Shown here: positions 7,462-16,917 of the stretch, piece after piece
Layout: each line of letters starts with the position of its first letter
Numbering within the stretch: the stretch's first letter is position 1
Origin: Candidatus Hydrogenedentota bacterium
GTDB lineage: Bacteria > Hydrogenedentota > Hydrogenedentia > Hydrogenedentales > SLHB01
NCBI GenBank assembly: GCA_020849535.1
Contig: JADLGB010000194.1
Coordinates: 1 to 36,851 of the forward strand
DNA: 36,851 nucleotides
Direction of reading: 5' to 3'
Notes under the pieces: generated by a model
Told to the model about the DNA's origin: nothing
Database searches by the model: none
Seen by the model: the letters and a program-made list of their open reading frames with translations, nothing else
Translations under genes and position numbers: made by a program

Positions 7462-8103
7462 TCAACTGGGATTGGCCACGTACTCGATGCGGCCCGTCAG
7501 TGCCGAGACCTCCTCCGGGTCGTGGGTGGCGATGACAATCGTGAGGGACTGTTCGCGCTGAAGGCGTCGCAGTCCTTCAACCAGTCTTCCGCGCAGCGTG
7601 ACATCGAGATTGGAGAAGGGTTCGTCCAGCAACAGGATTCTTGGAGCGGTCGCCATGGCGCGGGCGAAGGCGAGCCGCTGCTGTTCGCCGCCGGACATCT
7701 GGTGCGGGAAGGACCTCGCGAGCGCGGACAGGTCCACGGTGGAGAGCAAGGAAGCGGCGCGTTGGCGGCGCTGCGCGCGGGACAGGCCGCGGCCACGCAA
7801 TACGAAATCCAGGTGACGCGCCGCGCGCATGTGCGGCCACAGGGCGAGATCCTGAAACACCATCCCTACAGCGCCGTCCAAGAGCGGCGGCGTGTGCTCC
7901 AACCCATCCAGATGAATCCTCACTTCACCTGCGTCCGGCAGTTCCAATCCTGCGATGAGACGCAGGAGGGTGGTCTTGCCGATGCCGGAAGGGCCGCACA
8001 GGGTAACGCACTCCCCCTCTCCCACCTCCAGCGAGTATTTCGTGAGAATGGGTCGAGGGCCGTAGGACTTGCTGACTGCGCGGATTTCAATGCGATGCGT
8101 CAC
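7462..8103 (-). CDS. ABC importer ATPase, iron/thiamine/phosphonate (FbpC-like) group
   Basis: A 213-residue nucleotide-binding subunit with Walker A GPSGIGKT (residues 37-44), signature MSGGEQQR, Walker B ILLLDEP followed by a D-loop SNLD, and a switch His in ATHD. It energises the adjacent permease. It is shorter than FbpC or PotA (about 350 residues) because the C-terminal TOBE/regulatory domain is absent, which makes it closer in size to ThiQ. The start is a GTG at 8103 preceded by AGGGA, and it overlaps the permease gene by 17 bases, so translation is probably coupled. The substrate is not shown by this subunit. Confidence 0.88.
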   Translation of the reverse strand: MTHRIEIRAVSKSYGPRPILTKYSLEVGEGECVTLCGPSGIGKTTLLRLIAGLELPDAGEVRIHLDGLEHTPPLLDGAVGMVFQDLALWPHMRAARHLDFVLRGRGLSRAQRRQRAASLLSTVDLSALARSFPHQMSGGEQQRLAFARAMATAPRILLLDEPFSNLDVTLRGRLVEGLRRLQREQSLTIVIATHDPEEVSALTGRIEYVANPS

Positions 8104-9703
8104 GGGTGTTCCCTATCCGGCCGTATGCCCACGCGGCACATGCGCCCGCGCACAGAATGACGAGCGCCGTCATGAGACTCAAGGCCGCCACATAGGCGTC
8201 GGGGCCGTAGTGCATCAGGGTGAAGAGACGAATGGCGAGCGTGGTCTTCCCGGGAGGGCATACCAGCACAGTCGCGTCGAGTTCGCCCACGGCAAGCACG
8301 AAGGCCAGGCCCCAGCATGCCACGAGGAATGGGACCTGCAAGGGAAGCGTGATGCCGAACATCGCGCGCCACCAGGAGATGCCTTGCACGCGCGCCGCCT
8401 CGTGGAGGCGGGGATTCATTCGCTGGCCGCCCGCTGCGAGAATGCCTGCCGCGATGAAGAGGTAGCGGGCCCCGCAGGCCAACACGACGATGGCCAGGCT
8501 GTCGTAGACAAGACCCGGAAGACCGTCGCGGTTCCACAGCGCGATCAGGCCCAGCGACAGCAACGGGCCCGTGACCGCGAATGGTAACAACTCCACAAGC
8601 ATAAGAACCGCGGCTTGACGGCCCTTACCTAGCAGCGCGGATTGAAGAAATGCCAGCCCGGCTAGGAGCGTGGCCGAGAGCACGCCCACCAGCAGGCTCG
8701 TGCCGAATTCGCCGCGTGCGGTTTCCCATACGCTGAGGTAGGTGCGTAACGGGAGCGAGCGCACGAAGAGCGATGCGAGCGGCGCGAACACGCTGAGCAG
8801 CACAAGCCCCCAGCACCCGGCGGCGGCCCAGGCGCGCACGCGGGGCGACACACGCAGAGAACGCTCGCGGCGCGCTCCCGTCAGCCACGCGTTGCGGGGG
8901 CGCAAGACGACTGCCCACGCGCTCAACGCGATCAGACACAGAGCCAGGAGTGGAAGCGATTGGGCGGTTGCCGCGGCGAAGTCGTAGGTTGCGCTGGATG
9001 CGTACAGCTCGACGGGGTAAGTGTTCACCTGCAGCAATGACGGGACAGAGAAGTTCAGCAGCGCGAGCACGAACACGCTCAGCGCCCCCGTGAGGACAGA
9101 GGGCAAGGTCAAGGGGACGACGACGCTGCGAAACACACGCGCGCGTGCGCCCGTAAGCAGGGCGGCTTCCTCGAGACGCCCATCGAAACGGGACAGCGCG
9201 GCGACGGCTGCGAAAGTGACAAGCGGGTAGTACGTGAATGCGAGCACCAGAATTGTACCGGGCACGCTGAACGGGCTCGGACGCGCCTGTCCCAGGGGCA
9301 ACAGGGCGCCCAGCCATGAACCCAATACGCCGTTTGCGCCGAGCATGACCGCCCAGGCAGTCGCGAGAACATACGGCGGCAAGAGCGCGGGGATGGCGAG
9401 GAGCGCCGTCAGCAGCCGCCGTGCGGGCACGCGGGCGTAGGCTAGCGCGTAGCCAGCCGGCGCCCCAAGCAGCGTGGCCAGACACGCGGCGCCGCCCGCC
9501 ACGAGCACGCTATTTGCCAGCAGGCGCCACTGGCGGGTGCTGAACAACACGGAGCGGAAGGAATCGAGGTTCACTTGGCCCTCGACTACGATGGCTCGCA
9601 CAAACAGTATCGCCACAGGAAGCACTGCCATCACCAGCACGGCTGCCCACACGAGCAGCGACGCCGCCCTGCGTGTATGGACATCAGTCCGCGGATGCCG
9701 CAC
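8087..9703 (-). CDS. Fused two-domain ABC importer permease (FbpB/ThiP-like)
   Basis: A 538-residue inner-membrane protein carrying two BPD-type permease domains in one chain. Each half has the EAA loop that docks on the ATPase: one near residues 178-205 (LEEAALLTGARARVF...PLTLPSVLTG) and one near 433-460 (LHEAARVQGISWWRAMFGI). About twelve hydrophobic segments are visible. Fusion of both halves and this length are usual for ferric-ion, thiamine and 2-aminoethylphosphonate importers. The start is a GTG at 9703 with GAGGG upstream. It lies 39 bases after the solute-binding protein gene and overlaps the ATPase gene. Confidence 0.9.
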   Translation of the reverse strand: MRHPRTDVHTRRAASLLVWAAVLVMAVLPVAILFVRAIVVEGQVNLDSFRSVLFSTRQWRLLANSVLVAGGAACLATLLGAPAGYALAYARVPARRLLTALLAIPALLPPYVLATAWAVMLGANGVLGSWLGALLPLGQARPSPFSVPGTILVLAFTYYPLVTFAAVAALSRFDGRLEEAALLTGARARVFRSVVVPLTLPSVLTGALSVFVLALLNFSVPSLLQVNTYPVELYASSATYDFAAATAQSLPLLALCLIALSAWAVVLRPRNAWLTGARRERSLRVSPRVRAWAAAGCWGLVLLSVFAPLASLFVRSLPLRTYLSVWETARGEFGTSLLVGVLSATLLAGLAFLQSALLGKGRQAAVLMLVELLPFAVTGPLLSLGLIALWNRDGLPGLVYDSLAIVVLACGARYLFIAAGILAAGGQRMNPRLHEAARVQGISWWRAMFGITLPLQVPFLVACWGLAFVLAVGELDATVLVCPPGKTTLAIRLFTLMHYGPDAYVAALSLMTALVILCAGACAAWAYGRIGNTRDASH

Positions 9704-9742
9704 GCGGATACCCTCGTCTTTCGTGCTCCCGGCAGGTAGTCT

Positions 9743-10780
9743 TCACTGCAGGAATTCTTCTTTCACGAAGACGGCCGTGGATTCCATTCGGGCCGCAATC
9801 TCATCGAACGTGACGGCCATGGTGCGCGTGTCCGAGACTTTGGGAACCCGCTCCGAGGCCACTACATTGGGATTCAACGGAATCTGGATCGAACGCATCT
9901 TGGAAAGCGCTTCCTCCACCTGCGGACTCAGCAGGTAGTCGATCAGTTTCTGGGCGGCATCCGGGTGCGGCGCGCCTTTGACGAGCGCCACCGTGTTGGG
10001 GATGACAAGCGTCCCAAGGCCATCGGGGCCTTGGTCCGGATACAGCCACTTTGCGGGGCGGCCATCTTCGACCGCCCCATTGGCGTCGTCGGTATCGGTG
10101 AGTCCCCAAGCATACTCCCCCGCCGCGACCTGATCGCGCACGGTGGCGTTGCCCGCGAGTACGGCGATCTGGTTGTCCTTCAATCCGTGGAAGAACGCTT
10201 TCGCTTCGCCATCGCCCCAGGCCGCGAAGAGCGCCGCCGCATGCGTGGCCGTGGTGCCGAAAAGAGGCTTCGCGATGGCCGCGCGGCCCGCCCACTCCGG
10301 TTTGAGCAGGTCACGTATCGAGGAAGGCGGCACCTTCACCAAGTCGGTGTTATAGATAATGACGCGTCCGCGCGCCGCGAAGCCGGTCCAAAAACCTTCG
10401 GGGTCTTTGAATGCATCCGGAATCGACTCGGCGGAAGGCGAACGATAGGCTTCGAGGATGCCCTTGTTCTTGAGCACGATCGTTTGCGCGGTCTCGTTGT
10501 TCCAGAACACATCGGCACGGGGGCGGTCACGTTCCGCGACCAAGCGGCTGACCATCCCCGTCGTCTTCGAGGCCTCCGTGTCATAGACAGGCAGGACGCG
10601 GATCCCCGTCTGCTCGGTGAACGCGGAGAGGATTGGCTGCGAGTACATCTCGTCCAGCGCGGTGTACACCACGACGGCAGGGGCCTTCTCCCGCGCACAG
10701 CCGTGCGCCAGGAAGAGCGTCGCCGCGCACGCCGTTACAAGAAGGATGCCCCGCATATAACTCCGGTGTTCTTTGAACAT
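9743..10780 (-). CDS. Extracellular solute-binding lipoprotein of the FbpA type
   Basis: A 345-residue protein with a lipoprotein signal ending in LAHGC (Cys28). The mature part begins VVVYTALDEMYSQPILSAFTEQTG, the classic opening of family-1 ferric-iron/AEP binding proteins, and contains ADVFWNNE and YNTDL at the usual positions. It should hold the substrate outside the membrane and hand it to the fused permease. The ATG at 10780 is preferred to the one at 10795 because AAAGG sits eight bases before it, while the earlier ATG directly follows the stop of the upstream permease. That tight spacing to the ABC-2 cluster (15 bases) suggests read-through from the large operon. Iron is likely but not proven; the Tyr ligands could not be assigned. 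Confidence 0.87.
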   Translation of the reverse strand: MFKEHRSYMRGILLVTACAATLFLAHGCAREKAPAVVVYTALDEMYSQPILSAFTEQTGIRVLPVYDTEASKTTGMVSRLVAERDRPRADVFWNNETAQTIVLKNKGILEAYRSPSAESIPDAFKDPEGFWTGFAARGRVIIYNTDLVKVPPSSIRDLLKPEWAGRAAIAKPLFGTTATHAAALFAAWGDGEAKAFFHGLKDNQIAVLAGNATVRDQVAAGEYAWGLTDTDDANGAVEDGRPAKWLYPDQGPDGLGTLVIPNTVALVKGAPHPDAAQKLIDYLLSPQVEEALSKMRSIQIPLNPNVVASERVPKVSDTRTMAVTFDEIAARMESTAVFVKEEFLQ

Positions 10781-10795
10781 TGATAGACCTTTCAT

Positions 10796-12550
10796 TCACG
10801 GATCCTGCATCCGGCTCACGCGGAACGCGCGCGAGCACACGGAAAGCAGGAATAGACAGAATAGAAGGTGCGCGATCACGCTTGCCAGCCAGTACCGTGT
10901 ATACAGAAAGTACGGGTCATCGCTCATCTGCCGGAACCAGTTCCGGCCGCTGAAGTAGTCGAACTGTTCGAGATTGTCAAAGAACGCCGTCAAGGGGGAG
11001 AAAAACGCGATGAACGAATAATACGTATTGGTGCCTTCCTGGGTGAGCATGTTCATATCCGTAAAGAGGGCAATAAGGTAGAATCCGAACAAGACCGTCC
11101 AGGAGCAGATGTACCCCAACAGAATGGCGGTCGGCGTGCGCTTGGTCATCATGGAGCCGTAGATGCTTAGGCTCAGCACGACCAGTACGCTGGTCCACGC
11201 GGAGATGATACCAGTCCAGACAAAACTCCACTGCCAGGGCTTCCCCCCCGCCAGCATGGGGATCACCCATCCACTCAGGATGAACGCCGCCAGCAGCGGC
11301 AACGCGGAGACGACACCGGCCCGCGCTTTGCCCCAAATGATCTGGCGGGGCGTTACGAGCGTCATCCGCAGGGCATCGATATTCTCGCGCTCGTATTCTT
11401 TGGTAAGCGCATTCGCGAGAAGGGCCGGAGCAACGAGTCCCGCCAATCCCATGACCATGACCGCCCAGCCCATTGGCAAGAGCATCTCCAAGTCGCTCGC
11501 CCTGACCTCGAAAAACAGGAGAAGCCATCCCATGACATCCAGTACGCACAAAAGCACAGGCAGTCCTACAAAAAGCCAGGGGAAGTATCGCGTTCCAGTG
11601 AAGGCGCCCCAACGGACCTCTTTGATGTAGACGGGATTGGCGGAATCCGATATGGCTCCGTGACGTGTCTGCCGCTTGTAGCGCATGCTTCGGTCCCCGC
11701 GCCAGCGATCGAAAAGCGACGGCACCGGGGCTCCCTGCAAATAGGACGCGCGCGGCTTACGGATCCACATCCATGCCTTCGTGAGCAGGATGAGCGCAAA
11801 AAGACCCTGCACGGCGAGCGCCTTCGCCAACTGGAAGAAGGTGAGGTCTCCCGAGGCCGCATAGGCCATGGTGACGGGTGAGGACACGATGATCGCGAAT
11901 TCCTCAAACTCACCTTGCATGCTGTACAACTGGAAGAGCTCGATGAGGACCACACAGGGAATCAGGTACACGCCGAGCAGAATCGCAGTAATGACGTAAC
12001 TGCTGAGGACGGCGCTCACTACGCCACGCCTGCGAACGGAACAGTACACGCCCGCCGAGGCACAGACCAAGGCCGTTGCGCCGACGATCGCGAGAAGTTG
12101 CACCAAGAGCTGCCATTCCAAACCAACGAGCAGGAAGACGGTGGCCGCAACCGGCATGACGGCAAATGCAAATAGGGCGAACACACCCAGCGTATTGAGC
12201 AGCTTGCCGAAGAGGATGCCCGAGGGCCGAATCAAGGTGAGAATGAGAAGGTCGTAGGTGTCCTGCTCGTGCTCAACGACAATCGAGGTCGCCCCGTAGG
12301 CGGGCATCAAGATGGCGGCGCACACGTACAACGACACGATGACGACCGCAAGGAGGTCGCGGGACATCCAGGCGACAGTTTGGGCATTGGCATACTGCGA
12401 TGGCCAGCTCTCTCCCACGATCCAGATCGCAATGAGCAGCAGGATCACCAGAAAGACCAGAGGCCGCACACGCCGTAGCGTGCGCAGCAATTCGCGCCGC
12501 ACCAGGGCTGAGGAAGGCAAGTGCAATGCGCCGCGCAGCAACTCACCCAT
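10796..12550 (-). CDS. ABC-2 type permease, third tandem copy, internally duplicated
   Basis: A 584-residue membrane protein with about twelve hydrophobic segments. It contains the ABC-2 helix-loop motif twice: EHEQDTYDLLILTLIRPSGI at 94-113 and EYERENIDALRMTLVTPRQI at 385-404. Each half starts with an amphipathic stretch before its first membrane helix: ALVRRELLRTLRR at the N-terminus and VYIKEVRWGAF near 307-317. It therefore looks like two ABC-2 domains fused head to tail, enough for a complete transport pore. It is probably served by the ATPase encoded at 15988-16917, since it has none of its own. Its start overlaps the preceding permease gene by 8 bases. Confidence 0.85.
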   Translation of the reverse strand: MGELLRGALHLPSSALVRRELLRTLRRVRPLVFLVILLLIAIWIVGESWPSQYANAQTVAWMSRDLLAVVIVSLYVCAAILMPAYGATSIVVEHEQDTYDLLILTLIRPSGILFGKLLNTLGVFALFAFAVMPVAATVFLLVGLEWQLLVQLLAIVGATALVCASAGVYCSVRRRGVVSAVLSSYVITAILLGVYLIPCVVLIELFQLYSMQGEFEEFAIIVSSPVTMAYAASGDLTFFQLAKALAVQGLFALILLTKAWMWIRKPRASYLQGAPVPSLFDRWRGDRSMRYKRQTRHGAISDSANPVYIKEVRWGAFTGTRYFPWLFVGLPVLLCVLDVMGWLLLFFEVRASDLEMLLPMGWAVMVMGLAGLVAPALLANALTKEYERENIDALRMTLVTPRQIIWGKARAGVVSALPLLAAFILSGWVIPMLAGGKPWQWSFVWTGIISAWTSVLVVLSLSIYGSMMTKRTPTAILLGYICSWTVLFGFYLIALFTDMNMLTQEGTNTYYSFIAFFSPLTAFFDNLEQFDYFSGRNWFRQMSDDPYFLYTRYWLASVIAHLLFCLFLLSVCSRAFRVSRMQDP

Positions 12551-14288
12551 CGCGCACCGCCTTCCGCAGGAGAATCCAGCGGGTCCAGCGATAAAGGACA
12601 GCGATCATCAGCAGGTGCAGGGCCGTGCAGCCGGCCCACATCTGGAGGAAATCACGGGTATAGCCGAGAATGAGCGACTTCTGAGCCCAGAAGAACATGG
12701 TCAGTGGGGATAAGGCGAGCAACTCGTTCGAATAGTACTCGCCCAGCGTGAAGCGGTAGACGAGCATCTCGGCGGTCCAGTGCAGCCCGATGGGGGCCAT
12801 CAGGACCGCTGCGCAAAGTGCGTACGCGCCCAGAACGGCCATCGGCGTCGTGCGGGCGCGGAGGGATGCGATAGTCCCCAGGAGAGCGCAAACAAGCAAG
12901 ACAACGCCGGCGGAACTGAAGCCCGTGGCCAATAGCGTGAATCCGCCGGTGGCGCGGCGAATGGGGACAAGGAGAAACACGGACAGCGCGATCGCGGCCA
13001 GAAGCAAGATCCCCACCTGGGCCAGGGTGCTCCCAATCTTCCCGCGGAGGATTTCCAGCGGCCTCATGGCTGTCATGCGCAGCATATCGTAGGTATCGCG
13101 CTCCCGCTCCGCGATGAAGAGGACCGATGCGAGTCCGAGCGTCTGCAAGATGATCATGGCCATCTGGATACCCAACCACACGTTGATGGCGGCTTGGGCG
13201 TCGGATGGCGAGAGGCCCCCGGACGTGTCTCCCGAGAATATGAATCCGAGCGCGATGACGATCCACAGAAGCACCGAGAAGAACACGCCAAAGACGCCCA
13301 GGCCACGTAACTGGCCGAACACCGAGCCCCATCGGATCTCGCGCTGCATGACGGGATTCCAGCGATCGTCAAGCGGTTTGAGTTGAACGCGCGGCTTGTC
13401 ATGCCCGCCTGCCTGTGCGGGAAGGGCCGGCAAGTCCTCAATCTCCGGGGGTGGTGGTTCAAAGGGACGGCGGAGGACCCGGGTTGCCGCATGAAGCACG
13501 AAGAGGCTCAGGAGCCCCTGAAAGACCGCCGTCACCAGCACGCCCCACGCGGGACCCTCTTGCGCGGTAACAATGACGAGAGCCGCGAAGGGCGATGTCA
13601 TCACGCCGCACATCCCGCCGACAACCAGCCAGGCGGGTGTGTTGCCGTCGAGCGCGGCCAGCATGGGAGAAAGTAGGACGATGATCGGGAGGAGATACCC
13701 GCCCAGCATGGCCAGGGCGCAAAGATACGCGACGATAACGGCGCCTGTGGCGTTGCGAAATCTCGTAGAGCAATACACCCCCGCGCTGGCGCAGGAGATG
13801 GCCGTCGTGAGAATAATGACGGCCGAGGCGAGCACCGCCTGCCAGTCCATGCCGATAAGGAAAAATGACGTGCCTAGAAAGGGCAGGACAGCGATCGCCA
13901 AGAAGCCAAAGACGCCCAATGTGCCCAGGAACTTGGCCAGTACGATGCCCGAAGGGCGAATCAGCGTGAGCGAAAGTTGCTCGAAGGTGTCGCGGGCGCG
14001 CTCCGATTGGATGGTGGCTGCGCCGTAGGGGGGCAGAAGCAGGATCGCGCTCGCGAAAAGAAGCACGATGAGAACACTCACAATGGTCTGAGAGGACGAC
14101 GCAAACGCGTACGGCGGCAGTTCCCGCTCCGGGTAGTTCACGGAGACAAGGAAGCCCGCGAAGAGGAGCAGGAGTATCAACAGGACAAAAGGACGCGCCA
14201 TGCGCAGGCGGGTCAACAACTCGCGGCGGAACAGGGCCATGACGGGCATGTCGCGAATTGCTGCGCCCATATTCGCGACTCGCCTCAT
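12543..14288 (-). CDS. ABC-2 type permease, second tandem copy, internally duplicated
   Basis: A 581-residue paralogue of its two neighbours. The first-half motif is SERARDTFEQLSLTLIRPSG (95-113) and the second-half motif AERERDTYDMLRMTAMRPLE (393-412); the linker contains VMQREIRWGSVFG near 313-325. The second half keeps the acidic and Arg pattern best of the three copies. A Pro-rich cytoplasmic linker (PFEPPPPEIEDLPALP, about 275-290) joins the halves. The start at 14288 is chosen because it makes an ATGA overlap with the upstream stop; the longer reading to 14381 adds residues encoded inside the neighbouring gene. Substrate unknown. Confidence 0.86.
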   Translation of the reverse strand: MRRVANMGAAIRDMPVMALFRRELLTRLRMARPFVLLILLLLFAGFLVSVNYPERELPPYAFASSSQTIVSVLIVLLFASAILLLPPYGAATIQSERARDTFEQLSLTLIRPSGIVLAKFLGTLGVFGFLAIAVLPFLGTSFFLIGMDWQAVLASAVIILTTAISCASAGVYCSTRFRNATGAVIVAYLCALAMLGGYLLPIIVLLSPMLAALDGNTPAWLVVGGMCGVMTSPFAALVIVTAQEGPAWGVLVTAVFQGLLSLFVLHAATRVLRRPFEPPPPEIEDLPALPAQAGGHDKPRVQLKPLDDRWNPVMQREIRWGSVFGQLRGLGVFGVFFSVLLWIVIALGFIFSGDTSGGLSPSDAQAAINVWLGIQMAMIILQTLGLASVLFIAERERDTYDMLRMTAMRPLEILRGKIGSTLAQVGILLLAAIALSVFLLVPIRRATGGFTLLATGFSSAGVVLLVCALLGTIASLRARTTPMAVLGAYALCAAVLMAPIGLHWTAEMLVYRFTLGEYYSNELLALSPLTMFFWAQKSLILGYTRDFLQMWAGCTALHLLMIAVLYRWTRWILLRKAVRDG

Positions 14289-15985
14289 GTGTCGCGCATC
14301 CTGCTTCTTGTAAGATACGCGATGGTCGCGGCGACCAGCAGTCCGGCAACACCCAAGAAGATCGCTTGAGTCAGGAGCCACGCGCCCGCGTGCGAATTCG
14401 TGGTCGTGAATGCAGCGGGAAACGACAACAGAGGCGAGAGGAACAATAGAAAGCCGTCGTCGATCCTTGGAATGATATCGAATTCAATTAGAACGCCGCC
14501 GGAAACTGCCACACACGCAAGGAGACCCAGCAAAAGGAAGGCATTCAGTGCGATACCGCCCATCAGCGCCGCATTGGTGCGGCGCGCAATGAGCGAGGTC
14601 AGAATGCTGGCGCTGGTGGTGAGCACCGCGCACACCGCGAGGGTGATGAAACCCGGTATGAGGACCCACGCTTTGGACGACTGAAAAAACAAGATCGGAA
14701 GACTTCCAATCCCAAGGGCCAAGGCTATGGGGATGAGTGAAGTGAAACTGCCGGAGATCTTCCCAGTGACCATGGAAGCGGGCCGCAGCAGGGTCATGCG
14801 GAGCATGTCAATGTTGCCCAATTCATATTCCTTGGCAAAAGAATTCGCCGTAAGCCCGCAGACAACCAGCATGATCAGCCCGTTTTCAATCGTCAGCCAC
14901 ATTACAAGAGAATTCTGCACACTGCGCCCCGATCCCATCGATAGAAACAGTGAAGCGAAGAGGCACACCGTGAAAACGCAATAGAAGATGCGAATCAGCA
15001 CCGTGCCCCGGTTGAAGAGGCCCCAGCGGATCTCGCGGACCCGCATCGGGTTCTTACCGTCTTCGATCATGGGTTTCCGGCGCAGGGGATCGACGAGATA
15101 GAACGGAAACTGGGTGCGGCGCGCGTGCAGGATCTTCGGGTCTTCGATCGGCTTCTCGCCGGAAACCGCGCGCGGTTGCGCGGGCCGCCGAAGAAAGCGA
15201 ACGGATATGAAGAAGCACACGAGGCAGAACACTGCCTGGATGACAAGAGCGGCCGGAAGCTGCCACGCGGAAAGGCTCTGGGTCTGAATCCCGAGAAGCA
15301 CGTGCAATGGAGAGAATACGGTTGACCAATCGGCGCGCCCAATACCGCGGCCCACGTAATTGAAAAGGTAGAAGGTTCTCCCCGTAACCAGAAGGTGTAG
15401 GAAGAGCAAGAAGTACCAAGGCCCGCACAGCAGTCCGACGGTGGCCACGTAGGAGGCGACGAGCGCCACAAACGTGCGGCGAAACAGGCACGAGCAAAGT
15501 ACCCCGATCATCGCGCAGCACGCGGCGGAGCCGGTGAGCAGCCCCAGGATGGCCGCGAGTTCGGACCAATCCAGACCCACGCCGAACATGACCGTGGCGA
15601 GCACGGGAAAAGTCCCCACGATGAGCAATAGGTAGACGCCGACCGTATTCAGGGCCTTTGCGGAAACCACGCCGGAAGGCCGCACGAGGGTGAGGTAGAG
15701 CGCGTCCAGGGTGTCCTGTTCCCGCTCGCTCACGATGGTATACGCGGCGATGCCCGGCACGAAGAGGATGCATCCAACGAACAAGGTGATCGACACGGAG
15801 AAGAGCATCTGCCTGGAAACCGCGGCCACGTAGGTGGAAGGCACATTGCCGGAAGGCCAACCGAGCAGCACAACGGATCCCGCCGCAAGGAGCAGCGCCA
15901 CCACGAACAGGAGCGTGCGCGTGCGGCGCAGGCTCGTCAGTAGTTCGCGCTTGACGATGATCAACGACGGCAGGATCGAGCCCAT
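14285..15985 (-). CDS. ABC-2 type permease, first tandem copy, internally duplicated
   Basis: A 566-residue membrane protein lying two bases after the ABC ATPase gene, so the pair is surely co-expressed. Motif one is SEREQDTLDALYLTLVRPSG (86-105); motif two is EYELGNIDMLRMTLLRPASM (386-405). The linker carries MRVREIRWGLFNRG near 314-327. Both halves begin with a basic stretch (VKRELLTSLRRTR) ahead of the first helix, as in ABC-2 exporters of the NosY/GldF kind. These systems export, or act mechanically on, lipids, glycans or peptides; the sequence does not say which. Confidence 0.86.
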   Translation of the reverse strand: MGSILPSLIIVKRELLTSLRRTRTLLFVVALLLAAGSVVLLGWPSGNVPSTYVAAVSRQMLFSVSITLFVGCILFVPGIAAYTIVSEREQDTLDALYLTLVRPSGVVSAKALNTVGVYLLLIVGTFPVLATVMFGVGLDWSELAAILGLLTGSAACCAMIGVLCSCLFRRTFVALVASYVATVGLLCGPWYFLLFLHLLVTGRTFYLFNYVGRGIGRADWSTVFSPLHVLLGIQTQSLSAWQLPAALVIQAVFCLVCFFISVRFLRRPAQPRAVSGEKPIEDPKILHARRTQFPFYLVDPLRRKPMIEDGKNPMRVREIRWGLFNRGTVLIRIFYCVFTVCLFASLFLSMGSGRSVQNSLVMWLTIENGLIMLVVCGLTANSFAKEYELGNIDMLRMTLLRPASMVTGKISGSFTSLIPIALALGIGSLPILFFQSSKAWVLIPGFITLAVCAVLTTSASILTSLIARRTNAALMGGIALNAFLLLGLLACVAVSGGVLIEFDIIPRIDDGFLLFLSPLLSFPAAFTTTNSHAGAWLLTQAIFLGVAGLLVAATIAYLTRSRMRDT

Positions 15986-15987
15986 GC

Positions 15988-16917
15988 CTACAGGCCCCCC
16001 TTGGTGACGTGAAGAAACACGTCTTCGAGGTCGCCTTCGTCCTGGGTAAAACTCAACACCTTCACGCCGGCCTGCACGAGCCGCGTGTTGAGATCGGCCA
16101 GTTGGACTCGATCCAGCTTGGCGTCCATGCGGAACTCGTTGCCGGAGCGTTCGACGCCCGTGATGCCCGGCGTGCTGGCGAGAATCTCCGCGGCGGCGTC
16201 ACCGCCCTCGACGACTTCAAGCAAGACCTCCAGGTCCTGCCGCAAGCTGTGGAGAATGTCCTTGTAGTTGCCCGCGGCAAGCAGGGTGCCGTGCTCGATG
16301 ATGCCGATCTTGTTGCACATGTCGCCCAGTTCGGACAGGATGTGCGAGGAGATCAGGATGGTCTTCCCCATTTCGCGCAGGGTCTTCAACAGCTCGCGCA
16401 TCTCGATGCGGGCGCGTGGGTCAAGTCCGCTGGCAGGTTCATCGAGCAGCAGCACCTTGGGATCGTGGAGCAGTGTCTTGGCGAGGCAGCAACGCTGTTT
16501 CATGCCCCGCGAGAACGCGCTCACAAAGTCGTCGGCCTTGCTGGTGAGGTCGGTCAGCGTGAGCACATCGTCGATGATGGCGCTCCGCTTCGCGCGCGGG
16601 ATCTTGTAGGCGGCCCCGAAGAAGTCCAGGTACTCGCGCAAGCGCATGCCGTCGTACACGCCGAACGAATCGGGCATGTAGCCCAAGATCTTCTTGATCT
16701 CGTAGGGGTGTTTGCTCACATCGATGCCGTCCACATAGGCCACGCCCGCCGTGGGCGCCAGCAACGTGGACAAAATGCGGATGGTCGTGGTCTTGCCCGC
16801 GCCGTTCGGCCCGATGAATCCGAAGATATCGCCCTCCTCGATGATGAGATTCAGATCTTTAAGAGCCGTGAAGGAGTTGTATTTCTTTGTGAGCAGCTTG
16901 GTTTCCACTATTGCCAT
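15988..16917 (-). CDS. ABC-2 exporter ATP-binding protein
   Basis: A 309-residue ATPase with Walker A GPNGAGKT (36-43), a signature region reading AFSRGMKQR (135-143) in place of LSGGQ, Walker B VLLLDEPASGLDP (155-167), a switch His in SSHILSE, and a C-terminal extra domain of about 80 residues typical of the CcmA/NodI/GldA-like group. Replacement of the first signature Gly by Arg is common in this group. It is the only ATPase adjacent to three permeases and so is likely shared. Its ATG overlaps the stop of the 849-residue protein by 10 bases; the first permease starts two bases after its stop. Confidence 0.9.
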   Translation of the reverse strand: MAIVETKLLTKKYNSFTALKDLNLIIEEGDIFGFIGPNGAGKTTTIRILSTLLAPTAGVAYVDGIDVSKHPYEIKKILGYMPDSFGVYDGMRLREYLDFFGAAYKIPRAKRSAIIDDVLTLTDLTSKADDFVSAFSRGMKQRCCLAKTLLHDPKVLLLDEPASGLDPRARIEMRELLKTLREMGKTILISSHILSELGDMCNKIGIIEHGTLLAAGNYKDILHSLRQDLEVLLEVVEGGDAAAEILASTPGITGVERSGNEFRMDAKLDRVQLADLNTRLVQAGVKVLSFTQDEGDLEDVFLHVTKGGL

